DNA from: Treponema sp.
GTDB taxonomy: Bacteria; Spirochaetota; Spirochaetia; Treponematales; Breznakiellaceae
Direction: 5' to 3'
NCBI GenBank assembly: GCA_031257695.1
Contig: JAIROB010000256.1
Span: 1 to 7,417 of the forward strand
DNA: 7,417 nucleotides
Shown one piece after another: positions 1 through 5,563 of the stretch. A model generated the notes under the pieces. That model saw nothing but the letters and a program-made list of their open reading frames with translations. It had not been told where the DNA came from and ran no database searches. Each line of letters starts with the position of its first letter. The first letter of the stretch is position 1. Both the position numbers and the translations under genes were made by a program.

Positions 1-315
1 ACGCCAGGACATAAAATTAAGCATCAACTCCAAAAGCTTGTAGATAAAGGGACTGTAGAGAACTATGGAGCGGTTTCAAACAAAATATCCGCGCCGTTCA
101 TAGTTAAGTATAACAGCAATGAGGGAAATCCGCCAGAGAGCGCCCCCCCTATGGGCCGGTTGGGTGTGCGGGGTTGCGCTACAACGGAGTTAGGGGGTCC
201 TGGCAGTGGAACTCGCTTGCCGCCCGCTCGTTCGCTGTGCTCAAATGCGGGCGGCAAGCGAGTCCATTACCACCCCCTTTCAGCCGGTGGGGGAGCGCAG
301 CCCCGTGCCGAGTGA
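1..315 (+). CDS. 3' end of an unrecognised gene, running into a palindromic element
   Basis: Frame 1 is open from the first base of the window to a TGA at 313-315, giving 104 residues with no start in view, so this is the C-terminal part of a gene that begins to the left. Residues 1-47 or so (bases 1-141) look like ordinary protein: mixed lysine, leucine and aspartate with a pattern like KHQLQKLVDKGTVENYG, in AT-richer DNA. After about base 141 the translation becomes glycine-, proline- and arginine-rich because it crosses the GC-rich nested palindrome at 144-333. The natural reading is that the original gene ended near here and an inserted palindrome replaced or extended its C terminus. I do not recognise the family. 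The helix-rich start could be the end of a winged-helix or similar DNA-binding protein, but this is a guess. Confidence 0.35.
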   Translation, partial: TPGHKIKHQLQKLVDKGTVENYGAVSNKISAPFIVKYNSNEGNPPESAPPMGRLGVRGCATTELGGPGSGTRLPPARSLCSNAGGKRVHYHPLSAGGGAQPRAE

Positions 316-333
316 AAGCGGTCTATAGGGGGG
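144..333. repeat. 190-bp nested imperfect palindrome (foldback element)
   Basis: Four pairs of complementary arms are nested on one centre. The outer pair is CCCCCCTAT (144-152) with ATAGGGGGG (325-333). Next is a near-perfect pair around 168-180 and 294-306 (CGGGGTTGCGCT against AGCGCAGCCCCG, one mismatch). Next is AGGGGGT (192-198) with ACCCCCT (272-278). The inner pair is a perfect 17-bp stem, 211-227 with 247-263 (ACTCGCTTGCCGCCCGC and its complement), closing a 19-nt loop. The whole unit can extrude as one large cruciform or fold into a long hairpin RNA. It carries no obvious gene. It shares a motif of about 22 bp with the element at 1119-1350, so it probably belongs to a dispersed repeat family. 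A MITE or REP-like origin is inferred. Confidence 0.65.
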
Positions 334-434
334 CCTTGGGCGCGGGGCCTATGTTTTTTTGCCGATACCCCCATTACACAGTGTGTGTGCGTACCCAGGA
401 ACCGCTTGCGCGGTAATCAGAAAGGGTGGGTGGG

Positions 435-464
435 CTTGGGTGCGGGGGGCTTGGGTGCGGGGGG
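435..464 (+). repeat. Tandem 15-bp repeat, two exact copies
   Basis: The unit CTTGGGTGCGGGGGG occurs at 435-449 and again at 450-464 without a break, followed by the start of a third copy (CTTTT). A degenerate relative (CCTTGGGCGCGGGG) sits at 334-347, at the right edge of the nested palindrome. The repeat lies just beyond the stop codon of the leftward RAYT-like gene. It is GC-rich and probably arose by slippage. I see no gene using it. Confidence 0.75.
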
Positions 465-476
465 CTTTTCCGCCGC

Positions 477-944
477 TTAGCCCGGAGAAATGGTCGCGGG
501 CGGGGGAGATTTTGGGGGTAAACGGGCGCCGGCGCGCCGTTTACCCGGACGGGGTCTGACCCCGGTCTCCGCCCCACGCTCAACGGCGCCGCCCACGAGC
601 GCCCCCTCAGGCGGTTCCCCCTCCACTACCGCCGACCAATACCGGTCCCCCCAGATATGCCCTATCCGCCCCGTCAGAGCGTTGTACCGCTGGGCGAAGG
701 TCTGCTTGATCCACTTCATAATCGCTGGAAGCTCCATCCCGTCCTCCGGCTTTATGTAAAAGGTAAGCCAGTCGTCCTCCAGGCGCAGGGCGCGCACACT
801 GAACACGAACCGGATCTCCGCCGCCCGGAACACCTGGTCGAAGAGCGCCAGGGCCGTAGAATGACGGAACAGCGGTTCCCGATTGTTGATTTGGGAGCGG
901 ATCTCATACCACGCCCCTTGTTGTAAAACGCGTAACGGTCTCAT
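477..944 (-). CDS. RAYT-like (REP-associated transposase family) protein lacking the HUH catalytic motif
   Basis: A 155-residue protein of the IS200/RAYT (Y1_Tnp) fold, by pattern: N-terminal GAWYEIRSQINNREPLFR (10-27) matches the family's 'G.Y.V..R..NR..IF' opening, and IMKWIKQTFAQRYN (75-88) with GRIGHIWGDRYW (92-103) matches its 'MQWL...YA..FN....GH.F.GRY' stretch. In active relatives the segment before this reads xDNHxH and supplies the metal-binding histidines. Here it reads EDDWLTF (56-62), so both histidines are gone (Trp59, Thr61). The later catalytic-tyrosine segment ('Y..LNP..A') is also missing; after residue 108 the tail is low-complexity and ends in GVRPRPGKRR and prolines. The frame is intact and the stop is TAA. 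No good Shine-Dalgarno precedes the ATG, so the start is uncertain. Normal RAYTs are single-copy chromosomal nickases acting on REP palindromes. This copy is either a dead relic or a repurposed DNA-binding protein. Confidence 0.65.
   Translation of the reverse strand: MRPLRVLQQGAWYEIRSQINNREPLFRHSTALALFDQVFRAAEIRFVFSVRALRLEDDWLTFYIKPEDGMELPAIMKWIKQTFAQRYNALTGRIGHIWGDRYWSAVVEGEPPEGALVGGAVERGAETGVRPRPGKRRAGARLPPKSPPPATISPG
516..564. repeat. REP-like palindromes inside the 3' end of the RAYT-like gene
   Basis: GGGTAAACGG (516-525) pairs perfectly with CCGTTTACCC (537-546), and the core GCGCCGGCGC (526-535) is itself palindromic, so the unit forms an almost continuous hairpin. It is followed by CGGGGTCTGACCCCG (550-564), a 6-bp stem with a 3-nt loop. 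GGGGTC(T/A)GACCCC-type hairpins are often seen beside RAYT genes, which is from memory and not checked. Both hairpins are translated as part of the basic tail (GVRPRPGKRRAGAR) of the RAYT-like protein. Confidence 0.6.
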
Positions 945-1118
945 ACAGGGTATAAGGGAGTCAACAGGTCATTTTGCTTTAGTGGACAGGAAAAAAATCA
1001 CACAAAAAAGCGAAAAACCTGTGGGATGGGCGTCCGGAGCCTTTTCGCTATTCGCGTTTTCTACAGGCCGGGTTCCGCTCTTGTTTCTTTCTATGCGTTT
1101 ATCCTGCGCAAAAAACTG
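945..1118. other. Gene-free spacer
   Basis: Between the start of the RAYT-like gene and the foldback element I see no credible gene. It contains A-rich runs and a weak inverted pair, GCGAAAA (1010-1016) with TTTTCGC (1042-1048). No clear promoter for the leftward gene is visible: there is a TATACC just upstream of its ATG but no spaced -35 box. Confidence 0.5.
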
Positions 1119-1350
1119 CCAGTAATTCCGAATTCAAAAAATGGTCAAATACCAGACGGCTATTGAAGGGCTTACCAGACATAAGCGGAGAGTATTTGAC
1201 CATTTTTACTATGCTCACCCGCGTTTTTTAGCGGCAATTCCGATTTGAGCGCCGGCCGAAAAGACCTGCGGAGCCCCCCTAACCCAACCGGGCCCATAGG
1301 GGGCTCCGCAGGTCTTTTCGGTTTTGGAATTTTGAATTCGGACTTGCTGG
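1119..1350. mobile_element. 232-bp MITE-like foldback element with 21-bp terminal inverted repeats
   Basis: The left end CCAGTAATTCCGAATTCAAA (from 1119) and the reverse complement of the right end, CCAGCAAGTCCGAATTCAAA (from 1350), agree at 19 of 21 aligned positions without a gap. Inside are two perfect stem-loops: a 16-bp stem (1137-1152 with 1192-1207, core ATGGTCAAATAC, 39-nt loop) and a 23-bp stem (1256-1278 with 1299-1321, core GAAAAGACCTGCGGAGC, 20-nt loop). No coding capacity is visible. Terminal repeats plus small size fit a non-autonomous element. I found no convincing target-site duplication at the ends. The element stops about 40 bp before the -10 box of the next gene, so it may insulate that promoter or terminate transcription reaching it. 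Confidence 0.65.
1282..1303 (-). repeat. Motif shared with the 144-333 palindrome, inverted
   Basis: Read on the minus strand this stretch, which covers the loop and upper stem of the 23-bp hairpin, matches bases 145-165 on the plus strand except for one missing C in the run GGGCCC (21 of 22 positions). The shared core is CCCCCTATGGGC followed by CGGTTGGGT. The two copies therefore lie in opposite orientation on either side of the RAYT-like gene. Confidence 0.7.
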
Positions 1351-1385
1351 AAACCTCCGTCTTTCCGGTGTTTTTATTTTTTGTT

Positions 1386-1396
1386 TATGGTATACT
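1386..1396 (+). promoter_or_regulatory. Extended -10 promoter for the 804-residue protein gene
   Basis: TATACT at 1391-1396 is preceded by TGG (1388-1390), an extended -10 arrangement (TGnTATACT). The expected -35 position is T-rich with no good TTGACA match, which extended -10 promoters tolerate. A start near 1403 would give a leader of about 16 nt holding AGGG at 1408-1411, seven bases before the GTG start. Confidence 0.5.
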
Positions 1397-1418
1397 TTAA
1401 ACGGCATAGGGTTTTTAA

Positions 1419-3833
1419 GTGACTATTTCCCGGAAGGCGGCGTTCAGCTTACTAATTACTACCTTCCTCTTTGCCGTTTTTACGGCGCTGGCTTTTACCG
1501 GCTTGTTCGATCTGGTGGAAGCCCGGTTTTATAATCCCGCGGTGGCCAGGGCTATAGGCCGGGAAATTGACGCGGACGCCCGGGTTATAGGGGAATTTTT
1601 CGGGGAGCTGCAGATCCGCTTTGCCGCCACGCTGGATGAGGGGGCGGTGCGGCGGAGTCTGCTTGCCGACCTGGAAAGCGAGGATATTGCCCTGCGGGCG
1701 AGTCTGTACGGAGAGCTTTTGGAGTCCCTGGGGGGGCTCCAGTCGGTGCGGTTCATCGACTCCGGGGGGCGGCGCATCCACTTTTCGACCTGGCCGCCGG
1801 ATATCCTGCGCCAGGATCAGAATTCCGTCGCCTACCGGAACTACGGAGCGGCGGAGAACAGCGCCGCCTATATCCCCTACGGGCAGGTGGAGGCCGCGGC
1901 TCCCAGGCTCATTATGGACGGCGCGGGGGAGCGGATCCTTTTTTCCTATCCCTTCTACGATTCCTTCGAGGTATACCGGGGAACGGCGCTCTTTTCCCTT
2001 TCGGTGCGGGCGGTGATGGACAGGATGGTAAGCGCCGGGCGGATAAAAGTCGGGGAGGACGTGTCGGTTATCTCCGAACCGCCGGGGCTGGTCACCGGCC
2101 TTCCTTCGGTGGGGCGGAATGTCCTGGCCCCCCTGATTGCCCGGCTCTGGAGTGAAAACAGCCTCTCCCTGGGCAGGCTCAACTCCGGCGCGACCGGGAT
2201 CAGCCTGGCCCTGATCTCCCGGACGACGGATCAAAACCTCTACATAGGCCGGCTGGTAGAGGAATCCCTGCTGAGTTTTCCCCCGGCTATGAAGATTATT
2301 CTGATGGCATCCTTCCTTATTACGGTGTATCTCATCATTTTTTTGCTTTTCAACCTCCGCCAGGACGATCTGACGATCATTCAAAGCCGTTTGAAGAAGT
2401 TGCAGGTCAATTTGCTTGAGGAATATTACGAGCATACGGGGGATATGAACTGGAACCGCTGGCGAAGGGAGCTTGAACACCGCCGGGAGGATGTTCATTC
2501 CGAACTGAAACGGGGGCTGAACGCCGGGATCGGGGGACTTGCCGAGGTCGACAACTTTATTGACCGGTCCTGGGATGATCTTATGGCGATCATCGGAGGG
2601 CGCATCGAGAGGCGGGTCGGGATTGACGAGGATACCCTGCGGACTCTTTTGGGCCGACTCCTGCCGGAAAGGACGGCGTCCTACAGGGCCTTGGACAACG
2701 CCGGGGCCGAAGATTCCGGGGAAATAGCGGGTCTGGACGAAGCGGACATAGTGGATGCGCTTGAAGGGCCTGTCGTGGGGAAGGTGGTTTCCGAGGCGCC
2801 GGAGCCGGAGCTTGAGGAACTTGACGCCGCGAAACTGGAGCCTGTTGAGTTGGAGCCTGCGGAGCCGGAGGAGCTCGAAGCAGTGGACGACCCGGAAGCG
2901 GAGTTGGCTGAACTTGAAGCTGCGGAGGACGGGGAAGCGCCTGAGGACCCCGCGGGCGGGGAAGCGGAGTTGGCGGAGCTTGAGGCCGCGGAAGCGGAAC
3001 CGGTGGAAGCGGAGGGCGAAGGGCCGCGGGCCGAAGCGGTAGAGGACGATGAAGCGCCTGAAGACCCCGCGGGTGGGGAAGCGGAGTTGGCGGAGCTTGA
3101 GGCCGCAGGCTTGGATCTGGTGGAAGCGGAGGGCGAAGATTCGCGGGCCGAAGCGGGGGAAACGGCGGAAGATGGGGAAGCGCCTGAGGATCCTGCGGGC
3201 GGGGAAGCGGAGGTAGCTGAGCTTGAGGCCGCGGGCCCGGAGCTTGAGGAACTGGAGATTATGGCGGAATTCTATGGCATCAATCCGTCGGAATTCGGGG
3301 AACCCGACGAGGACGAAATGACCATAGACAATCTGGCCAGGGCCATAGAATTCAGCCCCGAACCGCAGGAGATCGCCCAGGAAAAAGAGGATGCCGCCAA
3401 GTCCATGGCGGAACATTTTGAAATCCAATCCCCCTTTACCTCGATTTTTTCCACCCTTTCGGAAGTGGCATTTGAACCGGAGCCCATGGAGGACCTTGAA
3501 TCCCTGGAAAGAGAGTGGCTGGCGCCGGATGATTCCCCGGAAGCGGAGGCGGAGGAGCTGCCGTTCAGTTTTGCGGGCCCCCAGCTCTCCGTCCCGTTCC
3601 TGAAAGCGCTAAACAGTGAAATTATCGTCCTTACGGCGGAAGATGAGAATGAGGACCTTCCCGCCGTGCCGGAAGAAGCGGCGCCGGAGGAAGCGGCGCC
3701 CGGCAGGGTTGTTACGGAACGGGACGGGGTGATCTATATCAATGAAAGTGTTTTAAGCCCGGACAAAGAAACCTTAAAGGGCCTGGATAAGAACTTTAAA
3801 AATCTGATCGACTCGATACTCAATAATACCTGA
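1419..3833 (+). CDS. Two-transmembrane, sensor-like membrane protein with acidic repeat region
   Basis: 804 residues, not recognised as a named family. The start is a GTG, chosen because AGGG lies seven bases upstream and the first residues form a clean membrane anchor. Layout: membrane segment 1 at about 8-30; an extracytoplasmic domain at about 31-290; membrane segment 2 at about 291-312 (IILMASFLITVYLIIFLLF); a charged, probably helical cytoplasmic stretch at about 313-450; a very acidic Glu/Ala/Pro repeat region at about 459-613; a further acidic linker; and a more ordered C-terminal segment (about 762-804) containing DGVIYINESVLSPDKE and LDKNFKNLIDSIL. The outer domain has stretches (SVRFIDSGGRRIHFST, then ILFSYPFYDSFEVYRGTALF) reminiscent of Cache-type ligand-binding folds. 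No HAMP, kinase, methyl-accepting or cyclase domain follows, so the output would have to be a binding surface. The role is unknown. A sensor or scaffold joining the envelope to a cytoplasmic partner is inference. It converges on the M23 gene with only four bases between stops. Confidence 0.85.
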   Translation: MTISRKAAFSLLITTFLFAVFTALAFTGLFDLVEARFYNPAVARAIGREIDADARVIGEFFGELQIRFAATLDEGAVRRSLLADLESEDIALRASLYGELLESLGGLQSVRFIDSGGRRIHFSTWPPDILRQDQNSVAYRNYGAAENSAAYIPYGQVEAAAPRLIMDGAGERILFSYPFYDSFEVYRGTALFSLSVRAVMDRMVSAGRIKVGEDVSVISEPPGLVTGLPSVGRNVLAPLIARLWSENSLSLGRLNSGATGISLALISRTTDQNLYIGRLVEESLLSFPPAMKIILMASFLITVYLIIFLLFNLRQDDLTIIQSRLKKLQVNLLEEYYEHTGDMNWNRWRRELEHRREDVHSELKRGLNAGIGGLAEVDNFIDRSWDDLMAIIGGRIERRVGIDEDTLRTLLGRLLPERTASYRALDNAGAEDSGEIAGLDEADIVDALEGPVVGKVVSEAPEPELEELDAAKLEPVELEPAEPEELEAVDDPEAELAELEAAEDGEAPEDPAGGEAELAELEAAEAEPVEAEGEGPRAEAVEDDEAPEDPAGGEAELAELEAAGLDLVEAEGEDSRAEAGETAEDGEAPEDPAGGEAEVAELEAAGPELEELEIMAEFYGINPSEFGEPDEDEMTIDNLARAIEFSPEPQEIAQEKEDAAKSMAEHFEIQSPFTSIFSTLSEVAFEPEPMEDLESLEREWLAPDDSPEAEAEELPFSFAGPQLSVPFLKALNSEIIVLTAEDENEDLPAVPEEAAPEEAAPGRVVTERDGVIYINESVLSPDKETLKGLDKNFKNLIDSILNNT
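2925..3260 (+). repeat. In-frame coding repeat, about 39-42 codons per unit
   Basis: Three successive units begin with the sequence encoding ED(G/D)EAPEDPAGGEAE(L/V)AELEAA, at 2925 (39 codons), 3042 (42 codons, with a short Gly-Glu-Thr-type insertion near its end) and 3168 (partial, about 31 codons). A shorter forerunner encoding PEAELAELEAA sits just before 2925. DNA identity between units is high, including synonymous positions, which points to recent duplication or gene conversion. Copy number is likely to vary between strains. Confidence 0.85.
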
Positions 3834-3837
3834 ACGG

Positions 3838-4827
3838 CTACCGTATCAAGGCCCGCGGATTAACCGTAACGCCGTTCTTGTACACCGCAAAATGCAAATG
3901 GGGCCCTGTGCTTAAACCCGTGCTGCCCACATCCCCGATAACATCTCCGCCCCGGACATAGGAGCCGGCCTTTGTTCTAATCACACTGAGATGGGCATAG
4001 AGGGTCCGGTAGCCGGAATGATGGGTTATGACCACATAATTGCCGGAAACACCGTCAAAGCCCACCGAAGAGACCCTTCCCGCCATGCCCGCCCGGACGG
4101 GGGTCCCCTGGGAGGCGCCTATGTCGAGGCCGGCGTGGAACTGGCGTTCCCTGGTAAAGGGGCTGGGGCGGTATCCGTAGGGGGAGGTAATATAACCGCG
4201 GACAGGCCATATAAAAAGATCCCCGTTGATCTCCTGGAGATCCGTCCGGGAAAGCCGGGCGCCGGGGATAAACAGGCTGGTTCCGGCGTTTATGGTTTCA
4301 GAAAAAAGCTCATTCGCCGTGAGGATCGAATCGGTGTCGGCATCGTACTTTTCGGCTATCGATGCCAGGGTATCTCCCTGTCCGACCCTATGGAGTATGC
4401 CGTCCTGGTTGGGGATGCGGATCATTTGGTCTATTTGAATCAGCCGTGAATTCTTGATGTTGTTCAACGACAGAAGGGTGTCAGGGTTAAGGCCGTAGGT
4501 CTGCGCCAGCGCGCCGATGGTGTCCCCCTGGCGGATCTTGTAGGAAAACGAAAGCAGCATCTGGGGCTTGGAATAGGCTTCCGGTTCCGTCATGCCGGCC
4601 AGGACTGTTCCTGAACCGGCGCTGGCTTCGGCTTCGTACTCGTATTCGGGCAGGACCAGGGAAATGTTTTCACTGTAGGGCATCCCCATGCCGTTTTCAT
4701 CATCCCGGGACGCGCTGGTCCGCAGTATTGTGAGGGCGGCTTTATCTAGCAGGCTGGGACCGTAACCCGGAAAGGGAAAAACATACATGAGGGAGAAAAG
4801 CATGACCAGCCTGACAAATTTTTTCAT
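3838..4827 (-). CDS. LysM-LysM-M23 peptidoglycan endopeptidase
   Basis: 329-residue exported zinc metallopeptidase of the M23 (lysostaphin/NlpD-like) family, predicted to cut or bind peptidoglycan in the periplasm. A short basic-hydrophobic N terminus (MKKFVRLVMLFSLMYVFPF) acts as signal peptide or anchor. Two LysM domains follow (about 96-140, YKIRQGDTIGALAQTYGL; and 145-189, HRVGQGDTLASIAEKYDA), each with the QGDT signature. The M23 domain covers about 205-325. Zinc and catalytic residues are visible: His231 and Asp235 in HAGLDIG, His279 in YAHLS, and His310/His312 in GPHLHF. All are present, so activity is likely, unlike degenerate M23 activator proteins. It is third in the leftward gene series, 86 bases after the BFN gene, and converges on the acidic membrane protein gene. 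The ATG has no clear Shine-Dalgarno (see the promoter entry). Confidence 0.93.
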   Translation of the reverse strand: MKKFVRLVMLFSLMYVFPFPGYGPSLLDKAALTILRTSASRDDENGMGMPYSENISLVLPEYEYEAEASAGSGTVLAGMTEPEAYSKPQMLLSFSYKIRQGDTIGALAQTYGLNPDTLLSLNNIKNSRLIQIDQMIRIPNQDGILHRVGQGDTLASIAEKYDADTDSILTANELFSETINAGTSLFIPGARLSRTDLQEINGDLFIWPVRGYITSPYGYRPSPFTRERQFHAGLDIGASQGTPVRAGMAGRVSSVGFDGVSGNYVVITHHSGYRTLYAHLSVIRTKAGSYVRGGDVIGDVGSTGLSTGPHLHFAVYKNGVTVNPRALIR

Positions 4828-4833
4828 GGTAGT

Positions 4834-4862
4834 ATCTTAGATGCTTTTTTCGGATTTAACAA
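4834..4862 (-). promoter_or_regulatory. Candidate promoter for the LysM-M23 gene, possibly leaderless
   Basis: On the minus strand TTGTTA (4862-4857) and TAAGAT (4839-4834) are separated by exactly 17 bases. The -10 box ends six bases before the ATG, so transcription would start at or next to the start codon. This fits the absence of a Shine-Dalgarno sequence. The AT-rich spacer (4828-4913) also contains T runs on this strand but no convincing terminator stem. Confidence 0.4.
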
Positions 4863-4913
4863 TTACATTTTGAAAAAAAAATGCCTTTTATTGAAAAAAA
4901 CCTGCGCCGCCCT

Positions 4914-5549
4914 CTATTGTTCATTTTTCCCCTTCCTTTCCAGGAACGACAAAGCATCCCGAATCTCCGCCGCCCGCTCGTATTCTTCGGAGGCCACCGC
5001 CTGGTCCAGCTCCATACGGAGGCTCTCCAGCCGGGCGACAAAACCGGGCGGTTCCGGTTTGGCGTTCCAAAAATTGTCCTTTATAGTATCGGCGGAAATT
5101 TCGTCGGAGCCCCCCAGGGTATCAAGAAAAAAATCCAGGGGCAGGGCCGCCTGCTCCGTCACCTTTGAGGAAATAAAAACCGGGCGATCGGAGCGGACCG
5201 CCAGGGCAAGAGCATCGGAGGGGCGGGAATCCAGGAAAAAAGGCTTTTTCTCGGAAAATTCCCTGCCCGTAAAGAGGATCCTGGCATAGAAGACATTGTT
5301 GCGTAAATCGTGGATCTCCACCCGATGCAATCTGAGGGAGTTCCTTCGGGCAAATTCCAGAAACAGATCGTGGGTAAGGGGCCGGGAAACCGGTATCTCG
5401 CCCAACCCCATGAGTATGGCCTCGGTTTCGGCTTCGCCGATAAAGATCGGCACCGCCACATCGGATTTCAGGAGGCGCAGCAACAACGCCGTCCCGTCAT
5501 CTATCCGGGCAACGGTCCAGATTTCTGCTTCATGCATCCTGTCCTTCAT
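4914..5549 (-). CDS. Bifunctional nuclease (BFN/DUF151) domain protein with C-terminal UVR motif
   Basis: 211 residues. The BFN/DUF151 domain occupies about 8-142, with typical elements: PIFIGEAETEAI (34-45), SRPLTHDLF (55-63), and the hallmark DSRPSDALALAVR (107-119). A UVR (UvrB/UvrC interaction) helix pair is at about 172-206 (LESLRMELDQAVASEEYERA followed by AEIRDALSFLERK). Plant BFN1-type proteins with this domain have reported RNase and DNase activity. Bacterial members are widespread with poorly defined roles, possibly in DNA repair or stress, and the UVR motif is compatible with a protein-interaction role. The ATG is chosen for the G-rich ribosome binding site just upstream. It starts 11 bases after the stop of the prenyl synthase gene, so the two are almost certainly co-transcribed. 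Confidence 0.9.
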   Translation of the reverse strand: MKDRMHEAEIWTVARIDDGTALLLRLLKSDVAVPIFIGEAETEAILMGLGEIPVSRPLTHDLFLEFARRNSLRLHRVEIHDLRNNVFYARILFTGREFSEKKPFFLDSRPSDALALAVRSDRPVFISSKVTEQAALPLDFFLDTLGGSDEISADTIKDNFWNAKPEPPGFVARLESLRMELDQAVASEEYERAAEIRDALSFLERKGKNEQ

Positions 5550-5563
5550 AGGATCCCCCCCTA
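5550..5563 (-). promoter_or_regulatory. Ribosome binding site overlapping the upstream stop codon
   Basis: On the minus strand the TAG stop of the prenyl synthase gene runs directly into a G tract (TAGGGGGGGATCCT) before the BFN ATG. The Shine-Dalgarno-like G-rich stretch therefore includes the stop codon, which fits translational coupling between the two genes. Confidence 0.6.

Noticed and set aside
323..360. Terminator-like GC stretch followed by seven T
   Set aside because: Only short GGCC pairing precedes the T run, and no gene clearly ends there; the frame from the left stops at 315 within the palindrome.
144..464. CRISPR array
   Set aside because: Repeats are either nested inverted arms or immediately adjacent 15-bp copies; there are no regular unique spacers and no cas genes.
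374..583. Minus-strand frame encoding PHPSPPHPSPP-type sequence
   Set aside because: The repeat is just the 15-bp tandem DNA repeat read in another frame, and it overlaps the RAYT-like gene end.
1452..3428. 658-codon open frame on the minus strand opposite the membrane protein gene
   Set aside because: It is a codon-bias shadow: its translation is arginine/proline-rich, mirrors the acidic repeats, and lacks domains, while the plus-strand frame has membrane segments, a promoter and a ribosome binding site.
3834..3837. Bidirectional terminator between the convergent genes
   Set aside because: Only four bases separate the stop codons and no stem with a T run is visible around them.
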